From positions 213,895,310-213,959,309 of the forward strand of contig NC_081827.1 of the NCBI RefSeq assembly GCF_030867095.1: a DNA stretch of 64,000 nucleotides. The letters run 5' to 3'. The stretch is from Alligator mississippiensis. Lineage: Eukaryota > Chordata > Crocodylia > Alligatoridae. A program made the position numbers and the translations under genes. The notes below the pieces were generated by a model. It worked only from the letters and a program-made list of their open reading frames with translations, searched no databases and was not told the origin of the DNA. Within the stretch, counting starts at the first letter, position 1. Each line of letters opens with the position of its first letter. This document shows, one piece after another, positions 25,401 through 40,400 of this stretch.

Positions 25401-28400
25401 TATCATATATTACTTCTTGAATACCACAACAAGCTTAGCCTCAAGTTAATTAGAAACCCTAAAAGAGAACTTATTACCCAGGTTCATCAGAAATGGACTC
25501 ACATTTACAGACAAATGCTATCTAACTCCATCCTTTTCCTTTCAAAGTTTCAGTTTATAAACATGTCTAAAACAGACTTCCCTCCCTGCTCCATCTATCA
25601 CACACCAACCCTCATAAGTGAGAATCGCTCACCATCACATAATTAAGGTCTCTCTACATTTCAACCTGCTATGGAATGTAGCAGCTCCTGTTATTTTGCT
25701 CTGTGACATCAAACTCTGAGAGAACAAGGCCAGAAGAAATCATCAGCTCCTTTAATCTGACTTTTAAACATATACAGACTGGGACATTTTGCTCCTTAGT
25801 TCAGAGCCCCAATAACTTATGCCTGTCTAAAATGTATCTTCCAGAAAGGCATCCAAGTCTTAGTTTGACTACAACATAAGATGGAGAATCAGCTATTTGC
25901 CTCAGCAGCTTGTTCAAACGACTAAAACAGTTAAAAACGTGTGCCTTTACTCTAATTCGAGCATGCCTGACTTCAGCTATCTACTATTAATTTTTTGTCA
26001 TGCCTTTTTCTGCCAGATTATAGAGCCCAATGGGACCGGCTACTTCTTCCAGACAAAGTGCTACACCAGGGGTTCGCAATATTTTTGAGCAGTGGTAAAA
26101 ACACCCAAACCCTTGACTTGTAAGATGTCGGCATACCAGGGGCGGATGACAAGGGAGCCGTGAGGGGCCTTGTTTATAGAATCAGAGAAAATGAGGGTGG
26201 GAAGGGACCTCAGGAGCTCATCTAGTCCAACCCCCTGCTCAAAGCTGGACCAGCCCCAACTAGATCAACCCAGCCAAGGCTTTGTCTAGCCGGGTCTTAA
26301 AAACCTCCAAGGATTGAGATTCTACAACTTCTCTGGGTAACCTGTTCCAGTGTTTAACTACCCTCCTAGTGAGAAAATTCTTCCTTATATCTAACCTAAA
26401 CTTCCCTTGCTGCAATTTGAGAGCATTGCTCCTTGTTCTATCATCTGCCACCACTGAGAACAGTCTAGCTCCAGCCTCTTTCAAACCCCGCTTCAGGTAG
26501 TTGAAGGCTGCTATTGAGTCCCCTCAGTCTCCTCTTCTCTAGACTAAATAAGCCCAGGTCCCTCAGCCTCTCCTCATGTCATGTCCCCCAGCTCCCTCAC
26601 CATTTTCACTGCCCTCTGCTGGACTCTTATATCCACAACCTTTCTCTAGTGGGGGGCTCAAAACTGAAGACACTACTCCAGATCACCAGTGCTGAATAGA
26701 GGGTAATAATCACTTCCCTTGACCTGGCAACACACTGACCAGTATGCCATTAGCCTTGTTGTGGCAGAGCAGCCCCAGCTGCTTCCTTGCCATGCACCCT
26801 GAGGTGCGTGTACCAAGCAAAATTTCTTTGCGTGCCATGCTCTGGCACCCATACCGGAAGCTGCCCACCCCTGTGCTACACTAATCAAGTCCTTACTATA
26901 ATGATTTGAGGTAGGGGTGTCAAACTCAAAATCATCCGCAGGGAATATTCCCTGCTTTTCAGTTGCCTGTGGGCCACATCTGCTCTGGCTGAGGTGCCCT
27001 GAGGGCTGCCAGAAGCCCTGCCACCATGACCACAGCTGCTGCTACTACTGCTAGTGCTGAGGAAGTCAGAGAGGACAGAAGGAAGGTGTTTGGCATGGCC
27101 AGCAGCTAGGGGGTCAACATAGATTTGCATTCCCCTGCACTGCTTCAAGGAACAGTGCTGGCATAGCCAGCAGATTAAATAGTGATTCTGGTCTCTTCAT
27201 CAGGCTCATGGATGACCCACTTCTACAGGCTATATGTTTGAAACCCCTGATTTAGGGAATATGTCTACACACAATTTATGAATTCTGGTTGTTGTTATTA
27301 CTGCACTAGTTGTATCCTGGAATGTGTAAGCGTGCATCCACCTTTGATGATCAGCAACCTAGTAACACCCCTGCTTTCCATGACACTGCCAAAAGTAGTC
27401 AATTTTATTCCTATCTTTTTTTTTTTATGAACATAGAAACTTTTCCATTATTTTGTCCAGCACTGATGGCAAATTTTTTGGCTTTTAGTCCTTGTCCTTT
27501 TTTAAAACGGTACATAGCATTAACACTTCTGGAATGTCTCTGGTATTTCAACATTTATTAATTAATATCAGTGGGCCAGAATATTTCCAAACAACTCTTT
27601 TAGGACTCTTCAATAATTTAAAATGTTTGTCCTTAATAGACAAGAAATGCAAAACCTGCCAACACATCTCCACCACCCCCACAATTACTACACCCCACAA
27701 CAGAGCTATCAGCATCCCAGGATCTTACAGCTGCACCTCCAGAACTGTAATATACCTCATCCAATGCACCAAATGCCCTGATGGAAAATATGTAGGAGAC
27801 CAAACAACAACTGTGCACTAGAATGAACGCACACCGGAAATCTATCTAAGACAGAAATACCCAATTACCGGTGGGGGCACATTTCTCACAGGAGGGCCAC
27901 TCTCTCTCCAATCTCTCAGTCCGGATCCTCAAGGGAAACTTACACAACACTTCCCAGAGTCGAGCCTATGAGCTCCATTTCCTTTGGGCAGGGGGCTGGA
28001 CTCGATCTTTCCCTTCCAGCCCTAATGTCTATGAAATCTATGAAATCATTTCATCAACCTCCTGGATACTAGAGATCATGGACTAAACATAGACATTGGA
28101 TTTTTGATACATTATAATCTGCCTGGCAACTGCCTCCCCAGCCCAGCCCCTGGCTTGTTTACTTTTCATTCCATCCAGGAAGAGCACACACCAACTGCTG
28201 AAACTTCCTTAGCCTGACGAAGGGTTTTTGAACCCGAAAGCTTGCTTAATAACTTTTCTCCAACTATTTGGGTTCGTCTAATAAAAGATATCAAATTCAT
28301 CCAAGGAATCTTGTCTGCCTATGTCCTTAGACCAACACAGCTACAACCCTAAACCCCTGTCCTTAATAGATACTTTTTGACCTACTCACTAGTAGCTAAC

Positions 28401-31400
28401 AGACTTGAAAATATTTCATTATGCTCATATAATAGAAGATTATAACCAAACACAGACCAAAATATTTATGGAATTCTCTGTCTTTTGTGGGTCATTAATA
28501 TTTTAATTTTCTTTATCCTGTATTCACCATTGGTAGGTTTTCTGTTAACAACATTCCTAAACAAGCCTAGGGCATGTCTATGGCACCCATGTACTATGCC
28601 AGAGAGCACCCCATAAGGCATATACAAGTTCCATGTTCATAACCTCCCGAACTGGAAGTAACATAACCACCTTAGCAGTGTTGGGCACATGCCAATAAGC
28701 TTGCCCAAGACAGAGCACTTATGGGTATAATACCTGAAGCCACACTAAGGCAACTACAATTCTTCCATTTCAAGAGGTAGTGCAGGTGGAACATCCCTCA
28801 CTGCAGCACTCTCTGGTATGGTACTGATAGCATAGACATGCCCTTATGGGCTTCAGCTATGCCAATCCTGGATCTTGCCCTGAAGACGCCAGCTTTTCTT
28901 ATCAATTTTCAATCCTTTAATACTTTCATTTGCTATCCATTTGCTAACTATTGTGCCTTTTCTCTGTTTGGTATATATTGCTTATTTATTATTATTTCCA
29001 GTGTTTCTGAGGGGGCAGGGAGCAGATGGGCAGAAAATTATGAAAAAGTCCAAGTAAGAAATTATGTTCTGAAGTATTATACTTGTATTCTTTGCTTTTT
29101 CCACCCTGCAGAACAACTACTCTCAATTTTACTCAAAGTCCTGTAAGGTAGTTCAACAAACTAGAAGCCTACCCCAAGTATGTTTGTTTCTTCTCTGCAT
29201 AGGCACAAATCCCACACCTCCATGTAATACTCTGCACAATTATCGCTAGAACCTAGAATCCATTCCCTTTACTTCCAAAATGTTATTCTTACCAAGAGGA
29301 CATGCATTACACCTTCCAAAACAAACACCTTGCTTCTATTCTAACTCCATTATCCATTTCATCTGATCTCCAAACGTCACTGTCCCTTTTATTTCTATTT
29401 CTTACAGATTTGTCCTTTGCATCCCTTGATACTGCCATATTGCCATGCCCATATTCAGAAACATTTTAGTTTGGCCCTTTTTTGCTATGAAATGGTGTCT
29501 CTAAAAAAATTTTCTACTTGATCTTCCTCACCAGGATCCCCCACCCACCTCTGCCTTAACAGCAAATGTTTCTGAAGCAACCTTCTCCATTACCTGCCGC
29601 ACATTCACAGCACATGTCCACTCTTGCCTCCTGAAGTTTTATACAGCTCCATTGTTTGATGCCTCTCTACAGCTGTTCTTCCATGGAAATCAGCTCACCT
29701 CCCAGGTACTGCTCCTCACTTCTGGATTCCCTGGCCTCTTCCTGGCCATGGTAACTTCAAGGGCCTATCTGCCCCCTGCAGCTCCTTCAATCTCCTTCTA
29801 CATAGGTGAGGACAGACTGCCCCTCCCATCTCCAGCTCTTCAAGGTCATCACTGCTCACCACCAGATCCATGTCATGCCCCCAAGGAACCAACTCAGCCA
29901 ACTCCATCTCTCACAAGAGGAACAGATTTCCTTTTCAACAGACTACACAGGGACTTTCCCTGGTAAGAAAAGGATCCTCCTCTCACCAAATTCCATCATA
30001 GTTTGTCATGCAGCACCTTCATGACACAGGATCATCATTATCACTCCTCCCCACATTCATGTCTGACCTTTGCCTGCCCGCTCCTGGCTCCTCAAAGGCC
30101 TCTTGTCCTCCATGTTCTCCTGCTGCCCATCAGTATCTAGCACTGTCTCTTATGGTCTGTTGAGTGGCTTTCCCCACAGCCCTGGCAGCAATCTCCCTCT
30201 GAAGCACACCAGACCAGCTACATGAAGCAGCGTTTCCAGGCTCTTAGCAGTACTCAGGTGAAGAAGAATGAAAAGAGGGCTCAGGATTCAGACATAATGA
30301 TAGGACCAGACAGTCAGATCTCCCCAGAAATCTGTTTTCTTTCAGGAAAAGTTAAAGGAAAAGACATTTTATATTTATTATCCCTTTGATGATGAATGCC
30401 ACTTTAAAGCCCTCAGGCAGGACCTTAAAGCACTAGGCAGTTCAGCTTCAACTAAAGAATTTTGATCAATCAACTTCCAACTTCATTGACCAGGATAGAT
30501 TTATAACCTGGTTACACACACACAGGCATGCACACGCGCACACATGCACTATGCCAGCTCACTAATAGATTAATACCTGTCAAGAAAAAAGTACTGTCTG
30601 TTAGAAAATAAATATTTGATATTTAACAATCTTGGATAATTTATGAATTAGCACAAAAAGTCACCTGTCTTCTGTGATATCCCCTAGCTACAATGCAATC
30701 TACCTCTGAATTTTTGAGGATGGAGAAGTCTATTTCATAATTCAAAGCAAAAATCATTACTCTAACCACCACATTAGAAGAGCAGCAACCAAAAAAAGCA
30801 AAAAGTTATGTCATTCAACTATTTGCTTCCATTAGGGTCAAAAAACAATGCAGTCCTTGCCTTGTTCCAACATCTTTGTTGTATCCTTCTTAATGGGTAC
30901 CACCTGGGAGGTGCTAAGTAAGAAAAAGCAAAATGGTCCCTATCAAAGTACGTACAAAATCTGCAACCTGGTTCTATACTGAGGTTCTCTACCACAATGA
31001 GAGCAGAACAGAGCTTAGGGAGTGAAAACAGTATGATCCAATATTCAATACTATGTTTAGAGTAGAAGATGGCATCTTTTCCAGAGGGAGGGAAAAAGGT
31101 TCTGTCATACCCCTTCAGAACACATTTCAGAGCAATTTAAAGAGGTATTATAAAAAGTGAAAATTCGTATCTTAATTACCCACCTGAAACACTCTGGATA
31201 TGAATGCTATACACAGGCCGCAAATACAACGGAAGTAGTATATGTAAGAATGTCAACGTAACTATTCTCCAACTATTTGGGTTGGTCTAATAAAAGATAT
31301 CAAATTCACCCAAGGAACCTTGTCTGCCAACATTCTATCACTACATTCATACAACAGGCTATTCTCTATGGGAGCAACACCTATCAGGAATGTTGCACAA

Positions 31401-34400
31401 GAAGACTGCAGACATACCAGAGAACATAAACTAAGAGAAATGTTGAGGAAAACTAATTTAGTCCCTTATGGTCCAGGACATAGGAGCTTTTATTCTTCAT
31501 TATTTCTAGAAAGAGATGCAACAAACTAAAAAGACTAGGGTGCCAAACTGTGCGCTCCAGCAACCAAGACAAAGAAAAATAGACTGAACATGAACTGTTG
31601 GACCCAACTCATATATGTAAAAGAAGTATCAGTCTCCAACAGCCTATTGGTTCTTAGATGATATCATGACATCCCAGATTTTTAAAATGGGGAAAAAATG
31701 CATGCTAAAGTGTGTCCAACAAAAACCTATTTCCTTAAAAATACCTTCTGTGGCACTAAACTTAATCATAAGAAGGCACAGTTTAATGCAGGCAATGACT
31801 AATTTCTCCTTTCATCCATTAAAAGCATGCTTTTATTTAACATTATAAGAGCACAGAAAAAAACGATACTTAAGTCAATTAGAAATGGGTAGTTCAACCT
31901 CACCTTTGGATTTTGGAATTAACTCTCCACAACTCAATATTCGTACTTCAGCATAAGGTTTACTAGATGCATCTGTTTTCTGGTTTTCTATCTCTCTCAC
32001 AACTTCTTGACCTGAGATGACTTGTCCAAAAACTACATGATGTCTAAAGAGTTTAAACAAATACAAAATTAAAATATAGGCTTTCTATTGCAATAATATA
32101 TTTTAAAAGTATTTACATTTTTCATAGCATTATCAACATTTTGATTTTCATAAACACAAATAAAGGAGTTAAGATATTTATTTACCCATCTAAGTGAGGT
32201 GTAGGCTTGGTTGTTCTTTAGATGCCATCCAGAAGAATAATTAAAAACAGAATCAGAAAAAAAAAAGTTAACACTGCTATAAAGAAAAAATTTGCATTTG
32301 AAACAAAGTTGGGTGCATATGAAATTGCAAGTTACCATAAATAAATGGATATAAATTAATGATACTGTTTTACTTGATTTCAACAGGCATGAATGATGTA
32401 TAGACACTTTAAGTACCAAGTATTATTCAAGAATGTCTGCTTCTCAAATCTTTACTTTATTTGATATAAACATTTTAAGAGAGTCAAATAAAGATATTGT
32501 TTCATAGTTGGTAGGGTCAGAAGGGACCTGAGCAGATCATCAAGTCTGACCCCCTGCCATGGGCGGGAAAGAATGCTGGGATCAAAATGACCCCAGTTAG
32601 GTGATTATCTAGCCTGCTTTTGAAGACTCCCAGGGTAGGAGCGAGCACCACTTCCCTTGGAAGTTGGTTTCAGCTCCTAGCCGCCCTGACTGTGAATTAG
32701 TGCCTCCTGATATCTAGCCTGAATCTACTCTCAGTCAACTTATGGCTGTTATTCCTTGTTACTCCCGGTAGTGCTCGGGGGAACAGGGACTCTCCTATTG
32801 CTTGGAGGTCTCCCTTGGCCAGTTTATAGACGGCCACCAGATCCCCTCTCAGCCTTCTCTTGTTTCATTATCAACATTTTAGATAACACCATGTGCAGTA
32901 TTTTGTGATACCACATGTTGACTTTATCATGTGAACCTTTTTAAAGGGCAGATTAAAAAAGTTTTGCAAATAGTCTTATACGTACCGGGGGGAGGAGAAA
33001 AAGGTAAAAACTGCTGAGAACCAGCTACCTGACATTAGAAGCAGCCCTATAACTGACTTAGTCCTTTATACTAACAGACAATTTAAATAATTCCACAAGC
33101 TTCTACTACTCTGAGACTAGGACTGGACATTACAAGACAAGTGTCAGCCACAATACAAGTTAAAAAAAATAGTACAAGTTAAAAAATAGTCTGTAAGAGG
33201 CTAATGGTCCAACAACAACCCAAAAATAAGGGCCAAATTGTTGGTGACATACCACTCACTACATTGAGGGAAAGGGCATTGGCAACTGTAAATTAAAATG
33301 CTCAATTTCAAGGGAAAGGATTTTCCTTAAAAAAAATCAAGGTTGTATAAACACTGTGATATATTAAGCTTTAGCAGTGGTCCTGTTCCCATTTAAAATA
33401 GGACTGCATTTGGAAACATTAAGATTTTTCTACTCTGGGCTACCAGAGCCCCAGATCTCATTCTAAGCACCTGGACAAGACCTTTTCAGGTTTTTTTTTC
33501 ATTCATTTTCCTGAGAGGGAACCTCACAGATTTACATTATATGCCCAGTTAGAAAAGAGTTACTTAAAAATAGCAAGATTTTTTTTATAATTGAGTATAC
33601 AAGATGTACTAATCTAAAACTCAGTAATAAATGTAAGAAACTTATGATTTTTATTACTAAACTAGATTCTAGAAAGCAGCTGTTTTCCATAGAAATTCAG
33701 GTCTAGAAAACTTATTCACATTTGAAAATTGAAAAAGGATTTCATCTTTTAAATTATGAGGGTTACTATAATCTTAATATTGTAAGCAATATTTGTATCA
33801 GAACAGTACAATACTTACATAAAGAACTGTGAACCATTTGTGTCCTTCCCTCTGTTGGCCATGGAGAGAAGAAATTCTTTGTTGTGCTTTACAGCAAAGC
33901 TTTCATCTAACAAAAAAGTGTTTCCAATTAATTTAAAACTTCAAATATTTTCTCTGCACTATTAGGCATTTAATAAAATCTACTAAAAGAGCTTATCCAG
34001 ACAAATTTGTAACTGTAATAAAAAGTGTATTAAAAATTAGATTTAAAATAACACATCGTATCAGATATCAAAGATGATGTGCCTTTCTAATTCCATCCGT
34101 TAGAATACAAAGAAGATTGATAAGCCAGCATTTTCACTTTTCCATTAAAAGAATCGCTATGGTCTGAAGAATGACTATGAAAAAGTAATCTTCTTATACA
34201 ACAGATCTGCTTCCTGCCTACACTTAGTTCTGGCAAGATCTGACAATTGAAAAAAAGTAAGCTTTTACAATTAAACACACATACAGAACAACATCTTTGA
34301 ATAGCAAATGGATTTTTTTTGTTTCTGGGTTTTTTATAACCACTCATGCATATTCAATCACACACTATTTCGATACAGAATTTTTATTAATTGCAGTGAT

Positions 34401-37400
34401 CCAATTTTGTGGGAAAGTCAAAAAACAGCTTTACTTTCAGATACCAGGGTGACTTTGCATAACTGGCTATTCACAAAATAAGTAAAACTTAAGCAAGTTT
34501 AACACACTGTCTACACTAGACAATTCTGCCACCAGGGCTAAGGACAAAAGTTACACAAACCAGTATAAAAGATTGGAAACTGGTTCAAATCTATAGCACA
34601 ACAGAAATTCAGTGCACATAAACCGCTTTCTAAATGCCCAAAACTGGTTTAAGATAAACCTCAGTGGATGTACCTATCAGACATAACTGATTTAGATTAA
34701 ATTGGTTTACTGAAATTCTGTCTCAGATCCCCTCCAGATTCAAGTTAACTCACAAGCTTCAAGCATCTCAGGATGCTTTGCATCTCTCCTGCAAGCCCCT
34801 CTTGCCAGGTGGGCAGACTAGCCTTGGCCCAAGCTGTCTGCTCCAGCCAAGCAGTAAGGCATTTTCTAGCACCCCCCCAGGTTCTGGCCTGGCCATGCTG
34901 GCATATGGCTGCATTTCCTGAATTAAAAACAAATGTCTGTTCACTTGCTTGTCGGTTCAATCTATGCAGCTTAGACTAACCTGAGAAGACTGAATCGATT
35001 CAATCTTGGGCTTTTTGACTATCTGTACTTAGCTCAATTCTATTGGCATAGTGCAACTGCTACTACACTATAGTAGCATACTACTATAGCATAGTATACT
35101 AATATACTAGACTGCCAGCATGTCTATACATCAGCCCACTTTGGCTTATGCCACACATCCACATAGTTCAAGAAACAAAGAGAAAAGAAAGCTCCAACAC
35201 AGCCTGAACAAACAGGTTTGGATACTCAAGAAACAGATTAGAGAGACCGATCATTTGGGGTGATACCAACTGAAAGTTTAGCATTGTGAGTAGGGAAATT
35301 GTACATAATTGTTTGATCCCTCCTGTTGCTTCCAGAGAAGCATAACTAAGCAATTTTCTTTATTTACAAGACTATAAAGGGATACCTATTCTCCACCATT
35401 AATTTCTCCTAAATGAAACAATACCCAAAGACTCTAATTTTCTGTCTAGATGACCAGGCCAAAAAGGGGTAACAATACGATATTCAAATGAGATCTACAG
35501 GAAGAGCACACACCAACTGCTGAAACTTCCTTAGCCTGACGAAGGGTTTTTGAACCCGAAAGCTTGCTTAATAACTTTTCTCCAACTATTTGGGTTGATC
35601 TAATAAAAGATATCAAATTCACCCAAGGAACCTTTTCTGCCTATGTCCTTAGACCAACACAGCTACAACCTAAACCCCTGTAAATCTGGTAAACAAATTT
35701 AACATTTTTTTCTCTATGCAGAATTAAATTGGAAGATTTTGATTCTTATAAATCTTAATGAAAAAGTTCAAAAAAAAAATCATTTTGCCTTAATCCTACA
35801 ATTACTGTAGCTAAGAAGATGCCCATTTCCTGCACAGCACAAATAAAGACAATGGAATCCAAATTTGCAAAGCTAGGATTGTGGAATGCTAGTTTAATTT
35901 CTATAATAAAAGACACCTGAAAAAGTACATAGACTTGACTGATAAAGAACATCCTTACCTTCAAAAAATCCACCATAAATTGATTCTCCTCCCCTGCCAT
36001 TTCCTAACAACAACAAAAAAGGACAAGTTAACATAAAGCAGTGATAGTATAAGTTAGGTTGAGGTCAACATATTTCAATATTTCAATTATTATTCTGGAA
36101 GACACTTTGAAAAAAGGTAGTGCATGGCTTGGGTACAATCAAAGCACTAGCTGATGGCCTGATTAAGTAGAATAGGAGTCAGAAAACCAAGGGGAGTTGT
36201 TTTGCTATGCATTCTGCATTCTCTCCCATTCCTCCATCTCAGAGGTAGATACAGCCCACAGGTTGGATCTGGAGTGTGCAGCAGTGTCACCTGGCCTGCA
36301 GGGCTCCTCACAAGACCACAAATTTGGCAGTAGGATTAGTAGTGTCAGCCAAATTCCTGGCCCTATGGGCCACATTGGGAACTGTGTCATCTGACCTGCA
36401 AGTCTGGAAAGTTGACAGTAGGAGCAGCAGAATATGATGTAGCAATTAACGTTGGCACCACCAAATTTCCAGCCATGCAGAAAATCCTGTGGGCCAGATG
36501 ACATGGCTCCACACACTGGAGCTGGATCCGGATCCAGCCCACAAACCTATCCAGTGCTCTAGATCTGGCCCACAGGGCTGTACTAAGAGTATGACATCTG
36601 TGCTTTACTGAGAAATACAGTGATCTGATGCTACACTAGAATGGAGAGCCACATTTTCACTGGCAAATCACAACTGGATAGAGAGATACAGAAAGCTACT
36701 TATTAAAATGCCCTTACTTAAAGCCCTTAACTTCAAAAAAATATATACACTGCAACAAGAGAATATTTCAACCAAATAAAGAGTACTGAACAAGATCCAT
36801 AAAATATGTCACTGTTAACCACTGTAGTTGATTTAAAGACTGGCCTCCTACCTTCACTGAAGTCACCTCCTTGAATCATAAAGTCTTTCACAACCCTATG
36901 AAATAGACAGCTTTTGTAATGCAATGGCTTCTGTGTCGACTTTCCTGTGCCCTTTTCACCTAAAGAAGAAAGATATTTTACATTTGTATAACTACAAAAG
37001 CTTGACAAATAACTAATTAACATTGCATTCAGCTTGTGAAGTAGCAAATTAGTTTTTGTAAAAGGGACAGTAAGTTAAATCTAAAATTTTCAGAAATTAC
37101 AACAAATTTTGATTTCCTTATTAAATACCCTTTATTCAGAAGGGTTATTTCATAACTTCATATAAAGACCTGCTTAACAACCCTGAAAGTAGGACCAAAG
37201 TGACTCAGGTTGGACACTCAAAATGTGAGGTATATTCTCAGCATTCATTCTTGAAAATTTTGCTCCAGGTAATTCACCCAAGCTCCCAAAGTTAGCCTGT
37301 GATGAAACCTGGGAGATCAAAGATGTCTCCTGACTCCAAGACTTGTGCTATAATCACAAGACCATTTTTCTTCTAAGTAACAAACATGAATGGCCTACAA

Positions 37401-40400
37401 GAGAAAATTTACTAAGATAAGTATATAGCAGCAGCTATTATTTCAGGTGGAGGGCCGCTTAATGAGTTTTGGTGAGCTGTTGAGAGCCTCATGAGTAGCC
37501 CTGCCCCCTTGTTGCCATCTTGGGACTGGAAGTCCCACCCCCAACCCCTGGCCTTTGCCACCGAATCCCCTCCCTTTGCTCCCTGGAAATACTCCTTTTG
37601 GGGGAGCAGAGGGGGGGGTCCCATTTTAGAACCAGGAAAAAAAACCAAATAATACACTAAAAGTCAAACACCTCCTATACCATATTTTAATTTTATTACA
37701 AAAATTTTATTTGTCCTGATTTGTATTTGTATAGTATATACAGAGGTGATTGCATAATAACTCAAAAATAAATTCTAGTCTTATATATTCTGGGGACTGT
37801 ATGGTGGGGGTGGGTCTATGGTGAGGTGTGGGTGGGTGGGTATATGGTGGGGTGTGGGTGGGTATGTACACATGCACACAGACGTGTGTGTATGGTGGGG
37901 GGTGTGTGCATGTACGAGGGGTACAGGGTATGTTGGGGGGGTGTGTGGGGACCCCCACACTCTCTCCCATGGCACAGAAGCAGCAGGCAGGGCACTCAGG
38001 GTGCAGGTGCCTGGTGGGGCACAGCTCCAGCCAGTGCTGAACATCACAGCAAGGGGAGTAGCCTCCACTGGGCCATCTGTATCGCCAGCATTCCCTGCCA
38101 TTCATCTACAGCTCCTGCACTTGCTGGGCACTGGAGAGAAGCCCTGCATTGACAAGCCCTAAAGAATAATCACATTGCAGATCATGGTTGGTACAAAATC
38201 TGAAGATCAGGTAACTGGCTGAAGACTAAATGCAAAAGCACTATATGGAATTAGAGTTACTAATAATCTAAAAAAAAATTAATTCATTTGGGAAAACACT
38301 GTAAAGACTGCATCAGGGTTCATCTACACTATATAAGCCTCTGCCAATACAGTTATGCCAGCAGATTTCCCTAGGGGATATGCAACACATGCTAATAAGC
38401 AGCATATTTATGCTGTAATCAATACTCCCCTGCACCCCAAATTAATCTAAGCAATCATAAGCGTTCTTTTGCACACAGCTGCATCTACATTATGCATTTT
38501 GCCCAACTAGCTATGTGAGTTACAAATGTAAGGTTTCTTGAGACTCCAAAGGTCCCCTCTGCACATGCAGGTAAAGACATGATGGAATCTAATGCACAAT
38601 TCACACAATTGCGCCTCTTGCCATGCCACACCACACACACGGCAGGAGGCATGATTCTGGGACCACACATGAGATCTCACTACACCTTATTGCTGATCCC
38701 AGTCTCTCCCTGCACCAGCACGAAGAAAGCTCCCACAGCTAGGAGCCCCACACACCCCAGCTGAGAGGGTTCCAGTCATGGGGCACCTCACACATGAGGA
38801 TCATGATCCACCCCCCTGCTCCAGGGATGTGTGAAACCCCTGGGGCAGGAGGATCATTGCTGTGATTCATGCATCCTCCTATCCTGGGAGTTTACCAGAA
38901 AACTTGTTGCCAGGACCCAGAGTCCACAGCTGCTGGGGTTGAGAGTCCCTGTACTCTCATACCTGTAATGTGCAGAGGGGGCCCAACAGACATAGCTCTG
39001 TCAGTGAAAACTCTGAAGTATAGACTTTGCCTCAGTTTCAGGGACTTTTGCAGACCTTTTTCAGAAATACCTGCTGGAAAGGATAAATGCACATGCATGG
39101 AGATCCGAGAATTTGTATCTCTCAAGACTTTGACCACTTTCTTTATCTAGAAGATTCCCAAAGATGTTACAGTAATAAGATGAAACACAAATTTTGATGT
39201 CCAACTTCTTTTGTACATATATAGCTAAAATCATTCCTGATTTGCAAGTGGTAGCCAAATGCACACAAAGTAGTAAATCAAAAACTGTAGCTGAGACTGA
39301 CTTGTAATAAAATGTGAATAGATAGGAAATGGAAAATGTTGAAGCCAGACAAAAAAAACCCCCACAAGTTTCTCTATAGTTCAATCTTTGTTGTGAATGA
39401 AGGTTTCAGAGCAGAGCTTGGCTTAAATTATTTTAAAAACAAACTGGAAGTAGGTGGAGAAGAAATCTGAGTCAGGTTTGTAGCCACTGTTTTAAACATT
39501 TGATTTTGATTTTTAGGCTTCGACAATCAGTATTCTCCAGTGAAAGTAACTGTTCAGCAAGAAAAGAATGCCATTCTGAAACTATTTCCAGAACAGGGCT
39601 TTTAAAAGACTGGCAATTTGACTAAGAAGGAATTTAAATTTCACTTGGGAATAAAGATTTCAACACACCAGATACAAAGAAAAGAAAAAAGTTAGGAAAT
39701 GACCAGTCTCAGAAAGAAATTCAAACACAAATACTAGTGGTCGTTGAGTATTGAGAGTCATATGTAAGTCACCAATGACACGGCTCGGAGCACTCCCAGC
39801 CGGGTCATGAGGCAATACAGGGATTTGGGAGCAGGGCTAAAGGGTCTGGGGGAACAGGTGGTGTTCTCTTCAATCCCCCCAGTCTCGGGGTATGGGCTGA
39901 GAAGGGAGAAGAGGATCCAGGTAGTTAACCAAAGACTACTGCGCTGGTGTCATCGGGAAGGCTTTGGCTTCCATGACCACAGCCCACTCTTTGGCAAGAG
40001 AGGCAGCGAGCTGCTGGGAAGAGATGGCCTCCACCCTCTCTCCCCTGGGGAGGAGGCGATTCTCAGCCAGACCGGCTGACCTGCTCCACCGGGCTTTAAA
40101 CTAAGCCTGCCGGGGGATGGGGGGGACTACTGCCACTGCTGGCCCGCTGAGCAACCCTTGCAAAGTCAGCAGGCCCAGGCACTTAAGGCAGCCCACCCCT
40201 GCCCCAGCCCTGGTACAATTTGTGGGCAAGGCAAGAGCCCTCAAGGAGACACTTGCCTGCCTGTACACAAATGCCAGGAGCTTAGGGAATAAGCAGGAGG
40301 AACTTGTCCTCCTGCTTAACGCAAATAATTACGACTTCATAGGGATAACGGAGACCTGGTGGGACTCCACCCATGACTAGACCATGGGTATAGACAGCTA

